Shown here: positions 1 to 14,100 of the stretch, in pieces
Layout: the number at the start of each line of letters is the position of its first letter
How positions within the stretch are numbered: the first letter of the stretch is position 1
Source of the DNA: Ficedula albicollis
Taxonomy: Eukaryota > Chordata > Aves > Passeriformes > Muscicapidae
Reading direction: 5' to 3'
Length of the DNA: 64,000 nt
NCBI RefSeq assembly: GCF_000247815.1
Contig: NC_021680.1
Coordinates: 806,001 to 870,000 of the forward strand
Notes under the pieces: model-generated
Database searches by the model: none
What the model saw: the letters and a program-made list of their open reading frames with translations, nothing else
Told to the model about the DNA's origin: nothing
Position numbers and translations under genes: made by a program

Positions 1-949
1 CAGCCTGTTTGTTGTGTCCCAACAAATGGCAGTATTCTCCATGGGAGAAGAGCAAGATCAGGGCATATTTAGAATAGCCTGTTCCACTGCTACTTTAGTA
101 ATTCCCACACCTGTGGCAAGCTTATGTTAACAAGAGATGCAATTTCCTCTACCCATGCAAATAAACATCAAAGCAATACAAGTGTTTCCAGGATCACCTC
201 AGTAGAACCTGTCTTCCTTTTGCATGGAAACCAGCTGGCTTTGAGAGTTGTGTCAGATGCTGCCAGCTCCTCAACACCAAGTTAACTTCCATCATGGGGC
301 TCCCCTCTGCAGTTCAGGAAAACATACACGTGTCAGGCAGCACTTAACTGAGTGTGAGACTGTGTGCCAGGGGAACAAAGAGCTTATCCATGTGCACAAA
401 GGCTTTGTGGGAAACTGACCCTAATCCTCTCCTGAAATACCTTGGCTATCTTTGAGCTCCTAGCCCCAACAAAAGGCACATACACCATCTTAAGTAAGAA
501 TTGTAAGAAACCCTATATCCCTACATCCAGCCTCTGAGCAGTGCTGGAGTTATGTCAAATAATCACTCCTGCTCAGCTTCACTTTAAACCAGTCCTAGTG
601 CTTCCCTGCTCCATGACTGCTGGAAGGGATTGTCTTGGTTTGGAGGACAGGGGTCTGCCAATAAAGGCAGAAGCTTCTCTTTGACATGGAGAATGTAAAC
701 TCCCTCCCTCCAAATTATTGTAATTTTGAAATTAATGGGCTTTCAGGCAAAGATATGGGAATTAGGAATAACAGTTCTTCACTAGGAAAATTAAAATAGA
801 AATGCAGTATTACAGTGAACAATCCCAAAGCACTGCCAGAGTCAGAATCCAAGCTGACACCCGTCAGTCAGTCAGGGTGTTGGCAGCAGTCCCATTCAAT
901 GGTGGCTGCATCCTCCTGCAGGGGCAGATGTGGTTCAGCTGGAGCAGGG

Positions 950-2483
950 CTCCTGGAGAAGGTGCAGTTTCCTCTGAAGGTCCAGCCTCTGGTGGGTTCC
1001 AGGTTGACTGTTCCTATTGGGGCTATACATAACTTCATCTGACAGGTACTGCAGCCTAGAGATTTCCCCTTTAAGGTCCTACCCAGCTATAAATATCCTT
1101 TTCTTCTTCAGGGAAAGAGTGTCTGACCCAAAGTGTATGAAGCTTCCTGACAGGCTGGGAAAAGAGAAGAGGTTTAAATGTCAGCTAAAACAATCTTCAT
1201 TTTCTTTTCTAAATTTGCAAAGCTCCCCAAGTCACTGGAGTGAGGAATTCGCCTGTTTGAAGTTCAGCCTGAAAATCCTTTTGCAAAATATTTGCTGAAA
1301 CACAATAATGTTGGAATTGGAGGGGATTAAAACAGCTTCAGTCCTTGCCCCATCCCCCTGAAGCCCCTCTTTAAGAGGGTTTCTATAAAAGCAGGCTTAG
1401 GTCCCCATGTCTTGAAGGCACGATACAAAGGAGAGAGGGAAGGAAATAAAAACGTAAAGCTCCTAACATCACTATTATTGAAATGCCTCATTTGACATTT
1501 TGACTGTTTCAATTAGCTAACAAGGAACGCTCCACTTAATCCACCCTCAGATACTGAAAGAAACCAAGTCCTTCCCTTCCCCCATCCCAGATCCAGCCTG
1601 GCAGCTACTTCCCAGCTCTGGAGAAATCCCAGCCTGGGTGATGGCTCCCGCCCTGGGGCAGCCAGCAAGGCAGAGCATGCCCAGCCCAATGCTGGCTGAC
1701 ATTAGGGAGCATCCTTCCCTCAAACCCAAGGCACAGCATCAGAAAGTCCAAGGAGAAAGGAAAAGGGCACCCCAAAAACCCACTGCCAGTGCCTTTCCTT
1801 ACCATTTTGGGGAACACAAGAGCAATGTGGTACTGTCAGTCCAACAGAGTGGCCTCTCTTCATGATTAGGATTAACCAACAAGGAGCCCTGGCTGGTTTG
1901 AACTGCACTGAGCTGAAAAATTACCCTCAATGATTCAGTACCCGCAAGAGAGGATGAAACACTGTGAAAACATTTCCCACCTCCTGCACACGGTTCTGGG
2001 TTAATTCGATTGGGTTCGTTTTATTTCTCCAGGATTTATCCCCCGCTGTGATTTTACGCCAAGCAAACTGAAGTGCCGGGGGCTGTCCTGTCTGCACGTG
2101 TAACGGCCAGAGCCTTCCTCCACGGAGCATTCATGACCTTTAAACACACAAATAAACACACACACCCCCCATCCCACAGGTGAGCTCCTGCCTGGGAGGG
2201 GGACTCATGGCCATGACAGGGGAGGTGCTCCACACTCCATAAAGTTAGGGCAGTCACCTTTGGCTGGGGGAGCTCTTGTGAAGATTGATTATCCCACCAG
2301 GACCACTTTCTTTGCTTTGGGCAGATAAACAATTCACCAGCTCTTTCATGGCTGGACTTTTACAGACAACACTGTAGGCACCACCAAGAGGATTTTCTCC
2401 CACGTTTGGAGGTGGAGGAGTGGGCAAGGAGTGACGCACACAAAGCCACAGAGATGTTTGATGTCCACAGGACACCACCTCAT
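950..2483. other. intergenic, no gene recognised
   Basis: Unique sequence within the duplicated unit. A short CA-rich stretch near 2145-2165 is the only simple repeat seen. Confidence 0.5.
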
Positions 2484-2597
2484 CCAAAACACGGGGGTCC
2501 TGGAGACAGCAGACTCTTACAGGCCCTTACAGGCAATGGTCCAAAACACGGGAGTCCTGGAGGCAGCAGACTCTTACAGGCCCTTACAGGCAATGCT
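2484..2597. repeat. 57-bp tandem direct duplication
   Basis: Units 2484-2540 and 2541-2597, CCAAAACACGGGRGTCCTGG to CTTACAGGCAATG, with about two substitutions. Confidence 0.92.
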
Positions 2598-2717
2598 GTC
2601 TACCTTTCTTCATATCTGAAGGGATCAAAAGACTGAAAAAAGCCGCAGTGCTGGGTGCTGTCTATCTTTCTTCATATCTGAAGGGATCAAAAGACTGAAA
2701 AAAGCCGCAGTGCTGGG
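2594..2717. repeat. 62-bp tandem direct duplication
   Basis: Units 2594-2655 and 2656-2717, TGCTGTCTAYCTTTCTTCAT to GCCGCAGTGCTGGG. It begins immediately where the 57-bp duplication ends, so the two events lie back to back. Confidence 0.93.
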
Positions 2718-2770
2718 TTAATGGTTGGCCTTGATGATCTTGGAAATCTTTTCTGGCCTTAAATAAGTGG
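2700..2770 (+). mobile_element. CR1 3' tail remnant
   Basis: GTGCTGGGTTAATGGTTGGC then CTTGATGATCTTGGAAATCT and TTTCTGGCCTTAAATAAG, a diverged CR1 3' end. The preceding 62-bp duplication copied its first bases. Confidence 0.75.
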
Positions 2771-3974
2771 ATTTAGGTGTGGAGAGCTACCTGTGACACC
2801 ACCTGGTCTAACTGTAAGGACTTTCGGGTCCAAAGTGGAACACCTGGAATCTGGCTGGGAGGAGTAGGAGCTGCCTGGCAGACTGCAGAGCAAGGCAGAG
2901 GCAATGCATCACAAGCCAGCAAAGGTCCTTTTTTTGTGTAAGACCTCTCTTTTTCTGTTGCTTCCCATAAGAAAAATCTGGCACAAGTGATGGGACAAAT
3001 CCTGCCCATTTTATGCCAGTCATGACCTCAGCCTGTTTGTTGTGTCCCAACAAATGGCAGTATTCTCCATGGGAGAAGAGCAAGATCAGGGCATATTTAG
3101 AATAGCCTGTTCCACTGCTACTTTAGTAATTCCCACACCTGTGGCAAGCTTATGTTAACAAGAGATGCAATTTCCTCTACCCATGCAAATAAACATCAAA
3201 GCAATACAAGTGTTTCCAGGATCACCTCAGTAGAACCTGTCTTTCTTTTGCATGGAAACCAGCTGGCTTTGAGAGTTGTGTCAGATGCTGCCAGCTCCTC
3301 AACACCAAGTTAACTTCCATCATGGGGCTCCCCTCTGCAGTTCAGGAAAACATACACGTGTCAGGCAGCACTTAACTGAGTGTGAGACTGTGTGCCAGGG
3401 GAACAAAGAGCTTATCCACGTGCACAAAGGCTTTGTGGGAAACTGACCCTAATCCTCTCCTGAAATACCTTGGCTATCTTTGAGCTCCTAGCCCCAACAA
3501 AAGGCACATACACCATCTTAAGTAAGAATTGTAAGAAACCCTATATCCCTACATCCAGCCTCTGAGCAGTGCTGGAGTTATGTCAAATAATCACTCCTGC
3601 TCAGCTTCACTTTAAACCAGTCCTAGTGCTTCCCTGCTCCATGACTGCTGGAAGGGATTGTCTTGGTTTGGAGGACAGGGGTCTGCCAATAAAGGCAGAA
3701 GCTTCTCTTTGACATGGAGAATGTAAACTCCCTCCCTCCAAATTATTGTAATTTTGAAATTAATGGGCTTTCAGGCAAAGATATGGGAATTAGGAATAAC
3801 AGTTCTTCACTAGGAAAATTAAAATAGAAATGCAGTATTACAGTGAACAATCCCAAAGCACTGCCAGAGTCAGAATCCAAGCTGACACCCGTCAGTCAGT
3901 CAGGGTGTTGGCAGCAGTCCCATTCAATGGTGGCTGCATCCTCCTGCAGTGGCAGATGTGGTTCAGCTGGAGCA

Positions 3975-4677
<703 letters not shown>

Positions 4678-5024
4678 AAGGCTTGGCTGCTCCCCCTGGC
4701 TGGAGCATCTCCCAGTGGGATGATGTAATTTTATCAGTCATGCAGTGGGAGTGAATGGGCCAGCAGCAGATGATATCTGCCTGGAGGGAGGATGGGCTGT
4801 GGAAAGATAAAGATGATTGCCCCAGCTGGTTTAAAGCTGGCCCATGAGCAGATAATGTGTGCCAGGAGATCAGGGTCACTGCCCCACCCTGCTGCAGCAG
4901 ATGGGGACACAATACACATTGCTGGCCATGTTCTGCATTGCAACCCAAGACAGGGATCATTGTCTTTCTGCTTGGTGCCCATTCTCCCAATGAAATTTGA
5001 CATTTAGATTTTTTGGATGACTTT

Positions 5025-5710
5025 TCCTCCAGCTGCTTGGTGCCAGTCTCCTGAGCTCATGGACAACCCATAGCTAGCTGTCCTTGTGCCAGCATCTGCC
5101 TACTCTAAACAGATCTTCTCCCAGAGTGCATCACCTCTTAGCCTTGATTGTGTGATGCCAAACACAGGGTGTGATGGGACTTGCATGATTCTGAATTTCT
5201 CTGCAGGCTGCTTTCTACCTGCTCCCATTTGACCTTGATGGTCTTCAGAAAGACTGGCCACAGTATCCCCATAATTCCTGATGTGGTCTCACCAGTCTAG
5301 CCTACAGCAAGGCTAACATTTCCCCCAGCAGCATCTCACTAGGGCTTCCAACAATCTCTGTTACTCCAGCCTTGGCCATGTCTTGTTATCCTAGTGAATC
5401 ATAGAATATTCTGAGTTCGAAGGGACCCACAAGGATAATCAAGTTCAGCTCCTGCTTCTGCACAGGACATCCCCAACAATCCCACCATGGCTGCCAGACT
5501 TCAGGGAGCATGTGACCACTGTGACCACTTCCCTGGGAAGCCTGTTCCACCACCTGTGCCCAACCACCCTCTGAGTGAGGAACATTTTCCTAATATCCAG
5601 CCTAAACCTCCCCTGACACACATTCATGCCATTCCCTCAGGTGCTATCACGGTGTCAGGTCCTATCCCTGCCTCATCCAAGCTTTGGTCCTCTGCTTTCC
5701 CACCATAGAG
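5025..5710 (-). mobile_element. CR1 LINE fragment (reverse orientation), right part clear, left part old
   Basis: The right part is clear: GAATCATAGAATATTCTGAG then AAGGGACCCACAAGGATAAT and CCTAATATCCAGCCTAAACC. Leftward, GATGTGGTCTCACCAG suggests a more diverged continuation or a second older CR1 piece; its left edge is uncertain. Confidence 0.75.
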
Positions 5711-7084
5711 AGCTGGAAAGGTCCTTAATTCCTGGGAAAGGCAGCTGAAGTCTCACCAACTCAGCCCAGTGCCCAGGAGCTCCCCAACTCATGAACAGAG
5801 CCATACCTTCATGGAAAAAAAGCACCACTGGGCCTGCAGAAGGGACCTGACAACAACTTCTCCATCCCAACCTCCCAAACAATCCATAGGCACCAAATAG
5901 CTGCAACATCCCAAGCCAAGGTGCCTCCATTAATCACAGCCCTCTGCAGTTAAAGTTATTTAATTCAGAGGTGAGAGAAGCTGCTCAGCTGTTTATGTCC
6001 AAGGGTTAAACTTGCCCCAGCCGCACACTAAACACATTTTTTACAATCTGGCAGTGATCCTTGCCTATTAAGCATCTCTGGCTTCAGAGAAGACGTATTG
6101 ATTTATTTCACTTTTATGGCTGGAGGTATTTATTCCTATTTTCTTTCTCGCTTCTTCACCCCAGCTGGGATGGGGGAACAAGGAGGAGAAAAAAAAACAT
6201 TACAAAGCCAAGAGGTGATGACTCACAGTTTTTGAGGGCACGAAGGCTGGGACAAGGGAGGTGGGGACCAGCTTTGGGACTATGCCAGGCTTTGTCACAG
6301 CTTTTATTTTTGTAATGAAAAGAGGAAAATGTGTGGCTGGAAGAAAAGGAAATCACATCAAACTTCAGAGGGAAGGTTCCTATCGAAGTTGTGTCCCCAT
6401 AGAGTGCTTTGTGAGTTAGAACTTGATTGATTTGTACCAGCTAAGGACCTCAGCAAATCTCTCCTGTGGGAAGAATATCCACGCTTTCCCATCTCTTAAA
6501 GCCAATCTAGAAAGGAAGATAAACCCATACATCTGCAAGAGAGAGCATGGACTAAGATCTCCAATGTTAGCTCATCCCCCATACTGCCACAGACAAGCAT
6601 TTCCAGGAAAGGCCCCCAGGCAGGGCCCCCACTCCAGCGTCTAACACTCTGTTTCCATCTCTTCCTGGTACAGCTGATGCCGGGATGTGGCTGGCTGTGT
6701 TACAGAGGGCCAGTACAAACACAGATTGGCATTTGCACCCTTCCAGATGTTTCTTTGCATGCAGAGAAGTGCCATGAGATGCCTGGGGATGTGATGGAAG
6801 CAACAGGACAGTTCAGACCCTCCAATACAGCAGATGCTCTGGCTCATGGCACAACTCCCATCTCACATGCCCAGCTTGTTCTTCCTCCTAGTTGGGAGTT
6901 TGCTTTTCAAAAATGCCAAAAAGTCACTCACTATGAAAAAAACAATTACATCCCTTTTCAGCAGTATCCAATGTCAATGTATGAGCCTTAAGCTCTACCA
7001 CAGAACCTTCTCACAGCACAGGAATAGACATAAAGCATCCTGCTCTCCTGTGGCTATTTTGGGAATATGGCTTAGAGGTGAACA
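5711..7084. other. intergenic, no gene recognised
   Basis: Unique-looking sequence; neither a gene nor a repeat was recognised. Confidence 0.5.
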
Positions 7085-7156
7085 TAGCTGTGCTGGGTTA
7101 ACAGTCGGACTCAGTGATCTTAAAGGTCTTTTCCAACCTTAACAATACAATGATTT
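7085..7156 (+). mobile_element. CR1 3' tail remnant
   Basis: GTGCTGGGTTAACAGTCGGA then CTCAGTGATCTTAAAGGTCT and TTTCCAACCTTAACAATAC, a typical CR1 3' end. Confidence 0.85.
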
Positions 7157-7799
7157 TGGTTGCAGGCATGTTGGAGGAGATGATGCTTTTCACTCCCACG
7201 TGCAGGCAATGCAGATTCAACACAAGTCCATGGTTGTAGGCACTATCTTAGGATTTCTGGAAGCACAGTTCACATCTCTGTTTCTGAAATCCCATAAGCC
7301 CAGGTTGTGGGGACAGAAAGTGAGCAAAGGCCTGACTAAAACAGGGAAAACTGGGGGAAAGAAGGGGAGGTAGGAGCCAGGGGCAGTGGGGAAGAGGGCA
7401 GGAATACCTGGACAGGAGGGATGGAGCAAGTCCTGCTGCAGCAGGGAGAGCTAAATGGTGTTTGAGGGAGGTGGAGGGTGCACTTTGGAAGTTCTGGAGT
7501 AAGAAGGGTTGGAGGTTTGGAACTCCCTACAGAGGAGCAGCAACCCTGGAGCACAGAGTACTCCAAGCCAGAGCATGAAAAAAAAGAAGACAAAAAACAG
7601 TAAAAGATTTCAGGACACAGTACAGAGACACAGAAAGACCCTTCTCTGCACCTTACTGAACCTGCAAAACCCAGGGTGTCTCATCAGTCCCAAAGGCTGC
7701 AAATGTCTCCTAGAAGCTTTGATGTATCCTCTGACAATTTAGCCTAGCCCTAAGAAAGCAGAATTTGAGCTCCCATCCTATCTGTTTGTCATGCCTCCT

Positions 7800-8160
7800 G
7801 CTTCAAAAAGAAACGTGCCTTTCCATTCGTCGAAGACAACACGGAGCTAGAGAAGGAATGAAGGGAAGAGGCGGGCTGGCAGCAGAGAGCACGGAGCCGC
7901 CTCGGAGCCACTGAGCGCAGCCGCTCCACGCTTCATTAGCATCCTCTCTCACCAAGCTGTGAGCACAGCCTTGCAGTCTGGCCACACGCAGACAGGCAGG
8001 GAAGGAGCGCATTTTCCATTTGGAGCCCATCTCCCCCCTTCCCAAACGCGGCTAACCCCCGTGGAGGCTTCCTTGGGCTCAAAGGTGCACACTTCTGCTC
8101 CAGCGTCCCCAGCACTAGTCAAACATACCTTCAGGCAAACGTCAGGAGCGAGCCCAGTTT
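7800..8160. other. moderately CpG-rich patch
   Basis: Contains GAGCCGCCTCGGAGCC, GAGCGCAGCCGCTCCACGC and AACGCGGCTAACCCCCG in an otherwise CpG-poor region. It is a candidate regulatory or orphan promoter segment with no exon recognised. Confidence 0.3.
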
Positions 8161-11100
8161 GAAACTTACTGCGTTGTCAAGATGACAAGTGCTCTGCCAG
8201 GCTGTTAGTCTCTGCTGCCCTTCCTGTGTCTGTTCTCCCTCCCCTTCTCCTCATTAGAAGTTCCCTTGATAAACCAAGGCTGGGTATTTTTTTTTAATCA
8301 TTTAAATGTTTTCTTAACTTCAACATCAACAGCTGCAGGACTGAAAGAAGAATGACGTTTTTACAGCAATGAAGACAGAGATTCAGCCTGCTACAACACG
8401 GCAGGATGGGTTCATGGATGGGGAAGAGCCCCAGAGCATTGTACTCATGTGGCCACGAGCAGGAGTCCAGCCTGGAAGTCTCAGTTCCCCATAGGCTGCT
8501 GCTGGTTCACCCCAGCCTGGCAATCCTGATAAGGGAGTTGGGAGCAAGTCAGCACATCCTGCAGACTCATTTACCTCAGCTTTCTCCATTCTCATGTCCA
8601 GTGTGATCTTCAAAGCCCTCAGTTTCTGCCCTCCACACAACAGGCTTCAGAACCCCAACCCATATTTATGTGAGGCTGGCGTCAAGGGTGTGGATGGCAC
8701 TCGTAAGCATAACAGCACAAAGCAAAAAGTCCTGAGGAAGGAGCCCACAAACCAAGCAGGAGCACAGACTGGAAGACAGACATATGGAAGTCCAAAACAC
8801 AGGCTAGGGACAGAGCTCAGCAGGCCACAGCTCAGCGATGCCAGCATGGGACTGCAGTAGCCCACAGGACAGTTCGTCTCATTGTGCTCGATGCCTTTGC
8901 CTTCAGTAAATTCTGCCCCTCCCCACGTGGCAACCTCAGGGCAAGGGGGGCCAGACCCTTACCCCCTTCCTCCAGCACAGGGTCACCCTCACAGGGAGAG
9001 GCACTGAGGGTTGACTGTTCTTGGTTCTCTGCAGGACACGCAGCAGGGGAGGATCATTAGCTTGGCTTTTTCATTCCTGGCTAACTTCTCAGTCTCTGTG
9101 CCTCCATGTCTTTGGATTTCTGTTCTTAATTACAGGATCTTTTGATTAAAGCTATTGGTTAAGTGTTTGAGAAGCACAAACCAAGCTCCCCTTGAAAACA
9201 AGGTAAAGCGCTGAAGCTTTCTACAGACCTTTCTTATTACATCCACCTGCCTGGGTTCTTCACAGCAATAAAATAACTCCTTTTCCCTGTCAGGTGTGCT
9301 GGAAATCATCATCACTAGCAGCCCAACTCCTGGAAGAGCTTGCTGTAAGTTTTGGCCAAGCCATTGAATCAAAGCAACCTGAGAGGGAAGATGAATTATG
9401 CATTCTCCTCTTGCCTTCTTTGACGCCAGTGGCTCTCACAGCATCTCCAAGCAGCAGAAGTCCTGCAGCTGGGGTTAAATGGTCACAGGAGTCTCCCTAT
9501 CTCACCTGGGCTCTTCCTGCATGGTTCTCCATGGCTCCCACTCCTTCCACGAGCACACACAGCATCTGGCACTGGGTCTCTAGCCTGAGCAGGGGCTTCT
9601 TGGTACCACTGACAAATAAATAACCATGATTAGCTCCTCTAAATGAGCATTCCCATCTTCTAATAAACATTGTAAAAAAAAAAAAAGGAGAAATGAGCCT
9701 TAATTCACTTTTATTGTCACAACTGACATGTTGCAAGATCTTAATTGGACTGAAAAGAGTTTCCAGTAAGGAGATGCTGTTTAACTAACTCATTAGCAGC
9801 AGCCTGACAGAGAAGGATGCTCCAGTTTTAGGAATGGGAAACGAAAAAACAGATCCTACTAATTCCCCACCTGCCCATGCCCCAGACAGCCTCAGGAAGG
9901 AGCACAGTAAACAGTCTCTTCTTGACCTCAGGCACACAGCAGTGTGCAGCACACACCCATTCAAACATCTGCCCTGTGTTCCCTTCCACCAATCAAGAAT
10001 TACCCTAAAAAGGGCGCTGTGGCCAGTTACCCTCAAATTGAAAATATTTGAGTCTTTCACAGTTCCCATCCCATGCACTACCTACAGGACATTCAAAAGT
10101 TCCTGAGCAACAAGGGCTTCACCTCTTCTCCAGCACTGTTTCTACCCTGGGGTTCTCACAAGGTATTGGGAAGCAAGACAAGGAGTGTAGCTCCTCATCT
10201 GTCTCCCAACAAGCAGAGGGACTGCTTTGCCTCATCTATAGAAGAGATATATTAACCAAGAAACTGATAAAACATCACCTCAACAAGGCTAACTTCCCAG
10301 CAAACTCTGAACCCCAGGGACAGGAGTGCACACTGTTCAGGTGTCACAGTCAGCCCAGCATCAGCTGCACCCCAGCACCTCTGACTCGGACAGACAGACA
10401 GCTCTGTGCCAGTTGTTCCACCCAGCAGCTCTGGAGCAGTGCCTAGCTGGTTCACTCCAGCTCTCTCTATCCCAATGCAGATAAATTTAGTTTTCTGCTC
10501 TCGCTGCCTGGGGAAGAGTAGGGAGGGGGAGCTGACATCTTTCAAACGAGACCTTAAAAATAAGCTGTCTGCATGTCTGGATGTTGAAGAATCCCAGGCA
10601 AAGCTTTGTCTGTGTAAAAGAGCTCCTTCCAGCACCCTAACCAGGCTGTACCCTAACCAGACTGCTACCCAGCCAGAAACAGCTGCAAGCACGACTGGCA
10701 TTTCTTGCTGTGCCCACGGTGCTCTGGGGGTGCCACCACACTGTGTGCCACGCTTCAGGTCTTCACAGAGATCTAGAGGACAGGAGCCACAGCAGAATCC
10801 AGAATAAAAGTCCAGATTGCCCATTTTCCATAACCGTCACCCACTTCAGTCACTAGCCCAGCTTCCCTCCCAGAGACACTTACTTTCCCTGGGGCTGAAA
10901 GCTGCTCTGTAAAGGCAAGTAAGCATTTGATAAAGAAAATAACAGGATGAATAAAACCATGTGTTTGTATAAGAAAGCTTTTGCTCTGATCTTTAGTGCT
11001 GCAGTATGTTTTGACCTACTACTGCAAGACTCAGCTACATCTTCCCTCCTTCCATGTGTGACAGAAGGCAAAAAGAAAGCCGCAGCTGATGCTGCAGAGC

Positions 11101-14100
11101 GCTGTGCTGGGATTCCAGCTGACAAACACCCTTGGCAGAGCTGCCCACACAGACACACAGATTAAACCTCACACTCTCTGCTCTCCTGTCACCTACAGGA
11201 GGAAGTGCACGGCAACATACACATATACATACAGGACCGATTCTCCACTCAGACACTCAGTGAAACACAGTAGCCTCCAACACACCTCCAAAATTATATA
11301 CTTCCTAATGAGGGCTGACATTTACCAGCTACCACAAGAATTCTATATTACCCAGAATAAAACTTAGACACAACCACCCCTGCTTGGACAGGGCCAGTAG
11401 CAATTGACCTCAGACCCATCCAACACTTGTGAGGAGCTGAGGTTGGCAAGTGGCATCTGCTCTAGTGTGGCATTCAATGGGAGGATTGATGACTCCAAGT
11501 GGCCTTTGCTGTACAGCCTCTCTAGGCTGTCTGGCTACCATACAACCCTGTTGGCTTGTCAGTTCTGTGTGGATGCAGAGGGAAAGGGGGCTCTAAGCAC
11601 AAATATCAGAGGCTTGCAGAGTGATGACGACTCCAAAAAGCACTAACTGAGATCTCACCTGGGATCTCATCCAGGACAGGTTTAAAACTCCAAGGTCTGT
11701 TCCAAAGAGCTTTAGCACCAAGTCCTCTTCAGCATAGGCAAGCTCTGAACCCCACAGAAACCCAGTGCATTTCTGCAGTGGACTCCAAATCCTCACTGGA
11801 CATGCCTCATCTGATTTACTATTGCTGCCATGGAAGGTGGATTTATTCCCAAATTTAGCAGCTGCCAAATCAATGTTAGAGTGCTCACATGGGGATTTGC
11901 CACAAGTTTTTGTTAAGCCAGGGCAGGACTTGCACGCCCAACAACCCTTCCCTCGAGAGGAAGCAGTGGCCTCACTGCATCACAGTGTGGGTTGCTCATT
12001 AGGTATCTCACTTTTGCCTAAATCCAGTGGTGATCCTCTTTGAAGCTGCTCCCTCACCTTTCAAAGACGACACAGTGACAGAAGACAAGGAGCTGACAAG
12101 GAAAAGAGGACTTCTAAACTTCAGCCCCAGCTTGGCATGCAGGGCACATGGTAGCAGGTTTATTTTTTCAGCAAGCAAGTTTCCTTTCTTCCAATCAACT
12201 CTGAGGCAATAAGAAGTGGGTTTCAACATGGCATAAATCTGCCAGCAGCATATCAAGGCTTCAGAATAGCAAGGGCACAGACAATTGTCCAGTGGAAAAG
12301 AAAAAAAAGGTCAGAGCAGTAACTCTTACAGTATTTGTTCCACAAACAGAGAAGGTTTACACAGTTTTTCTGGGCAATTATAGGGCAGGAAATAAATTTC
12401 AACAGAAACTCATCTTCTTCTCCCTCTTTTTGCAGTCGATTCTCTTTGCCTCCCGCCCCTTGCAATGTCCCCAAAATGCTTTGCAAGAAGATGTCAGTTA
12501 CACAACCCAAGGCTGAGCCCCAAGAGCCGGTGGAGAAGTATATTAAATTTAATAGCATTGCTCCAGGTAATCTATGACCACTTATAATCAATTGTCCATG
12601 CCTGCTGCAGCATGACTGGAGCCATTTTCCCAGGCTGCAGGTGCAGGACTGGCAGAGAAAGCCCCTGCATAGGCTGGGAGCGAGCTGTCTCACAGCCTTG
12701 AGAGGCTGAGGGACAGCAGGGCAGCTCCTCTCTGCAAATGCACACTCCTGCAAAGCCAGGGTCCAAGGTCTCCGGGGGGACTGGGAAGGCCAGGCATTAC
12801 CACACCAACCCCAAAGAGACTATCATCTGTGCTGGGGAAAAAACAAGGAGCAACCAGTCTCCCTCCTTCGGCATCAACTCAAGGAGGCAAGAAAAGGATC
12901 ACTGTCTGTTTTATGCAGTGGGAAATGATGCACAGGGAGACAGGAATGATTTCTCCTCTGTTGTGGCAGAGCTGAGAAACGATTGGCATCCCCTGCAGCC
13001 CCTGAAACGCAGTACCCCTTCCACACTTTGCAGCACCAGCATCATTCTGCTGCTCAGGAGCAGCTCCAGGCTCCTGCACAGTGCTGAGGGGGAGCATGAG
13101 CAGCCCTGGGCAAGGGGCCTGGGAGAGCAGAGGGGAGAGGGAGGGGATGGAGGGTACTCCATCCTGTACTCTCCTCCTGAAGAGGAGAGCTTCAGGAGCA
13201 AGGCCTGCTCCTCCCATCCTTGCCATACAGGAAGGAAACACTGTCACACCCATCTCAACACTTCTCTTAATGGATGTGGTAGGAGTTAGCTGAAGAGGAG
13301 ACTGCCCCAGGTCCCAAGTCAGCTGTTGTCACCACACCAGCCAAGTTCAGGCAAGATCTGGGTCTAGCTTCCATTTCTGGTCCACACAGTAAACTCAATT
13401 CTCCCAAGATGAGGGTACACTTAGATTCATAAAATCCCAAGGAGCCACAATGAGTACAAATGGCCCAGACCTTTGCTGAATATGGTGCTTGCCTTCCCCC
13501 TTGCTCAGCTCTCTGGGAGCCTTGGCAAGGGGCTGAATTTTGTTGCCAGCTTCCAGGAGGGCTGTAATAGGGAAGAATTACAGGACCCCAGTCTACATCT
13601 GCTGCATTTCACAGGGCCCAGGGGCAGGAACACATCCTGGCTTTCTGAGTCTTCCTCTCCTCTTCTTGACCCCAAATGGGTTGAGTCCATGACAAAACGC
13701 GGTCAGAAGCCAAGTGAGATCAGCCCCAAGCTTGAAGCAAAGCTATCAAGTGCAGCCAGTGAGAGACAGCAGCCTTCAGGCTCCCTCCATCTTTCTCTCC
13801 CTTGACACTTTTATGGGCAAAGAGAGTACCTGTCACGCGTGCACCCAGGAGAGAAGATAAACACAGGCACAGCCTCTGAGGTGTGGTCTCCATCCAGCAT
13901 GACAGCAGAAGCCCTGGGAAAGGAGGGGAGTCCAGGATCCCCATCACTCAGGCAGTGAGCAGAGCCGGGTGCAGGGAGGAGGTGACAGCAAGTGACAGCT
14001 TCAAGTGTGCAAGAGCAATTACAGTCCTCTCCTCAGCAGCACTTTCCTTCTCTAAGCTCACAGCTCTCCTCCAGCCAAAGACAAAGCCCTAGTCCCACAC

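Noticed and set aside
10252..10824. 190-codon open frame on the - strand
   Set aside because: No recognisable domain or flanking exons with matching splice borders, and an overlapping frame of 133 codons exists on the other strand. Best explained by chance.
12738..13289. 183-codon open frame on the + strand
   Set aside because: No family resemblance, and several competing frames of similar length lie on both strands.
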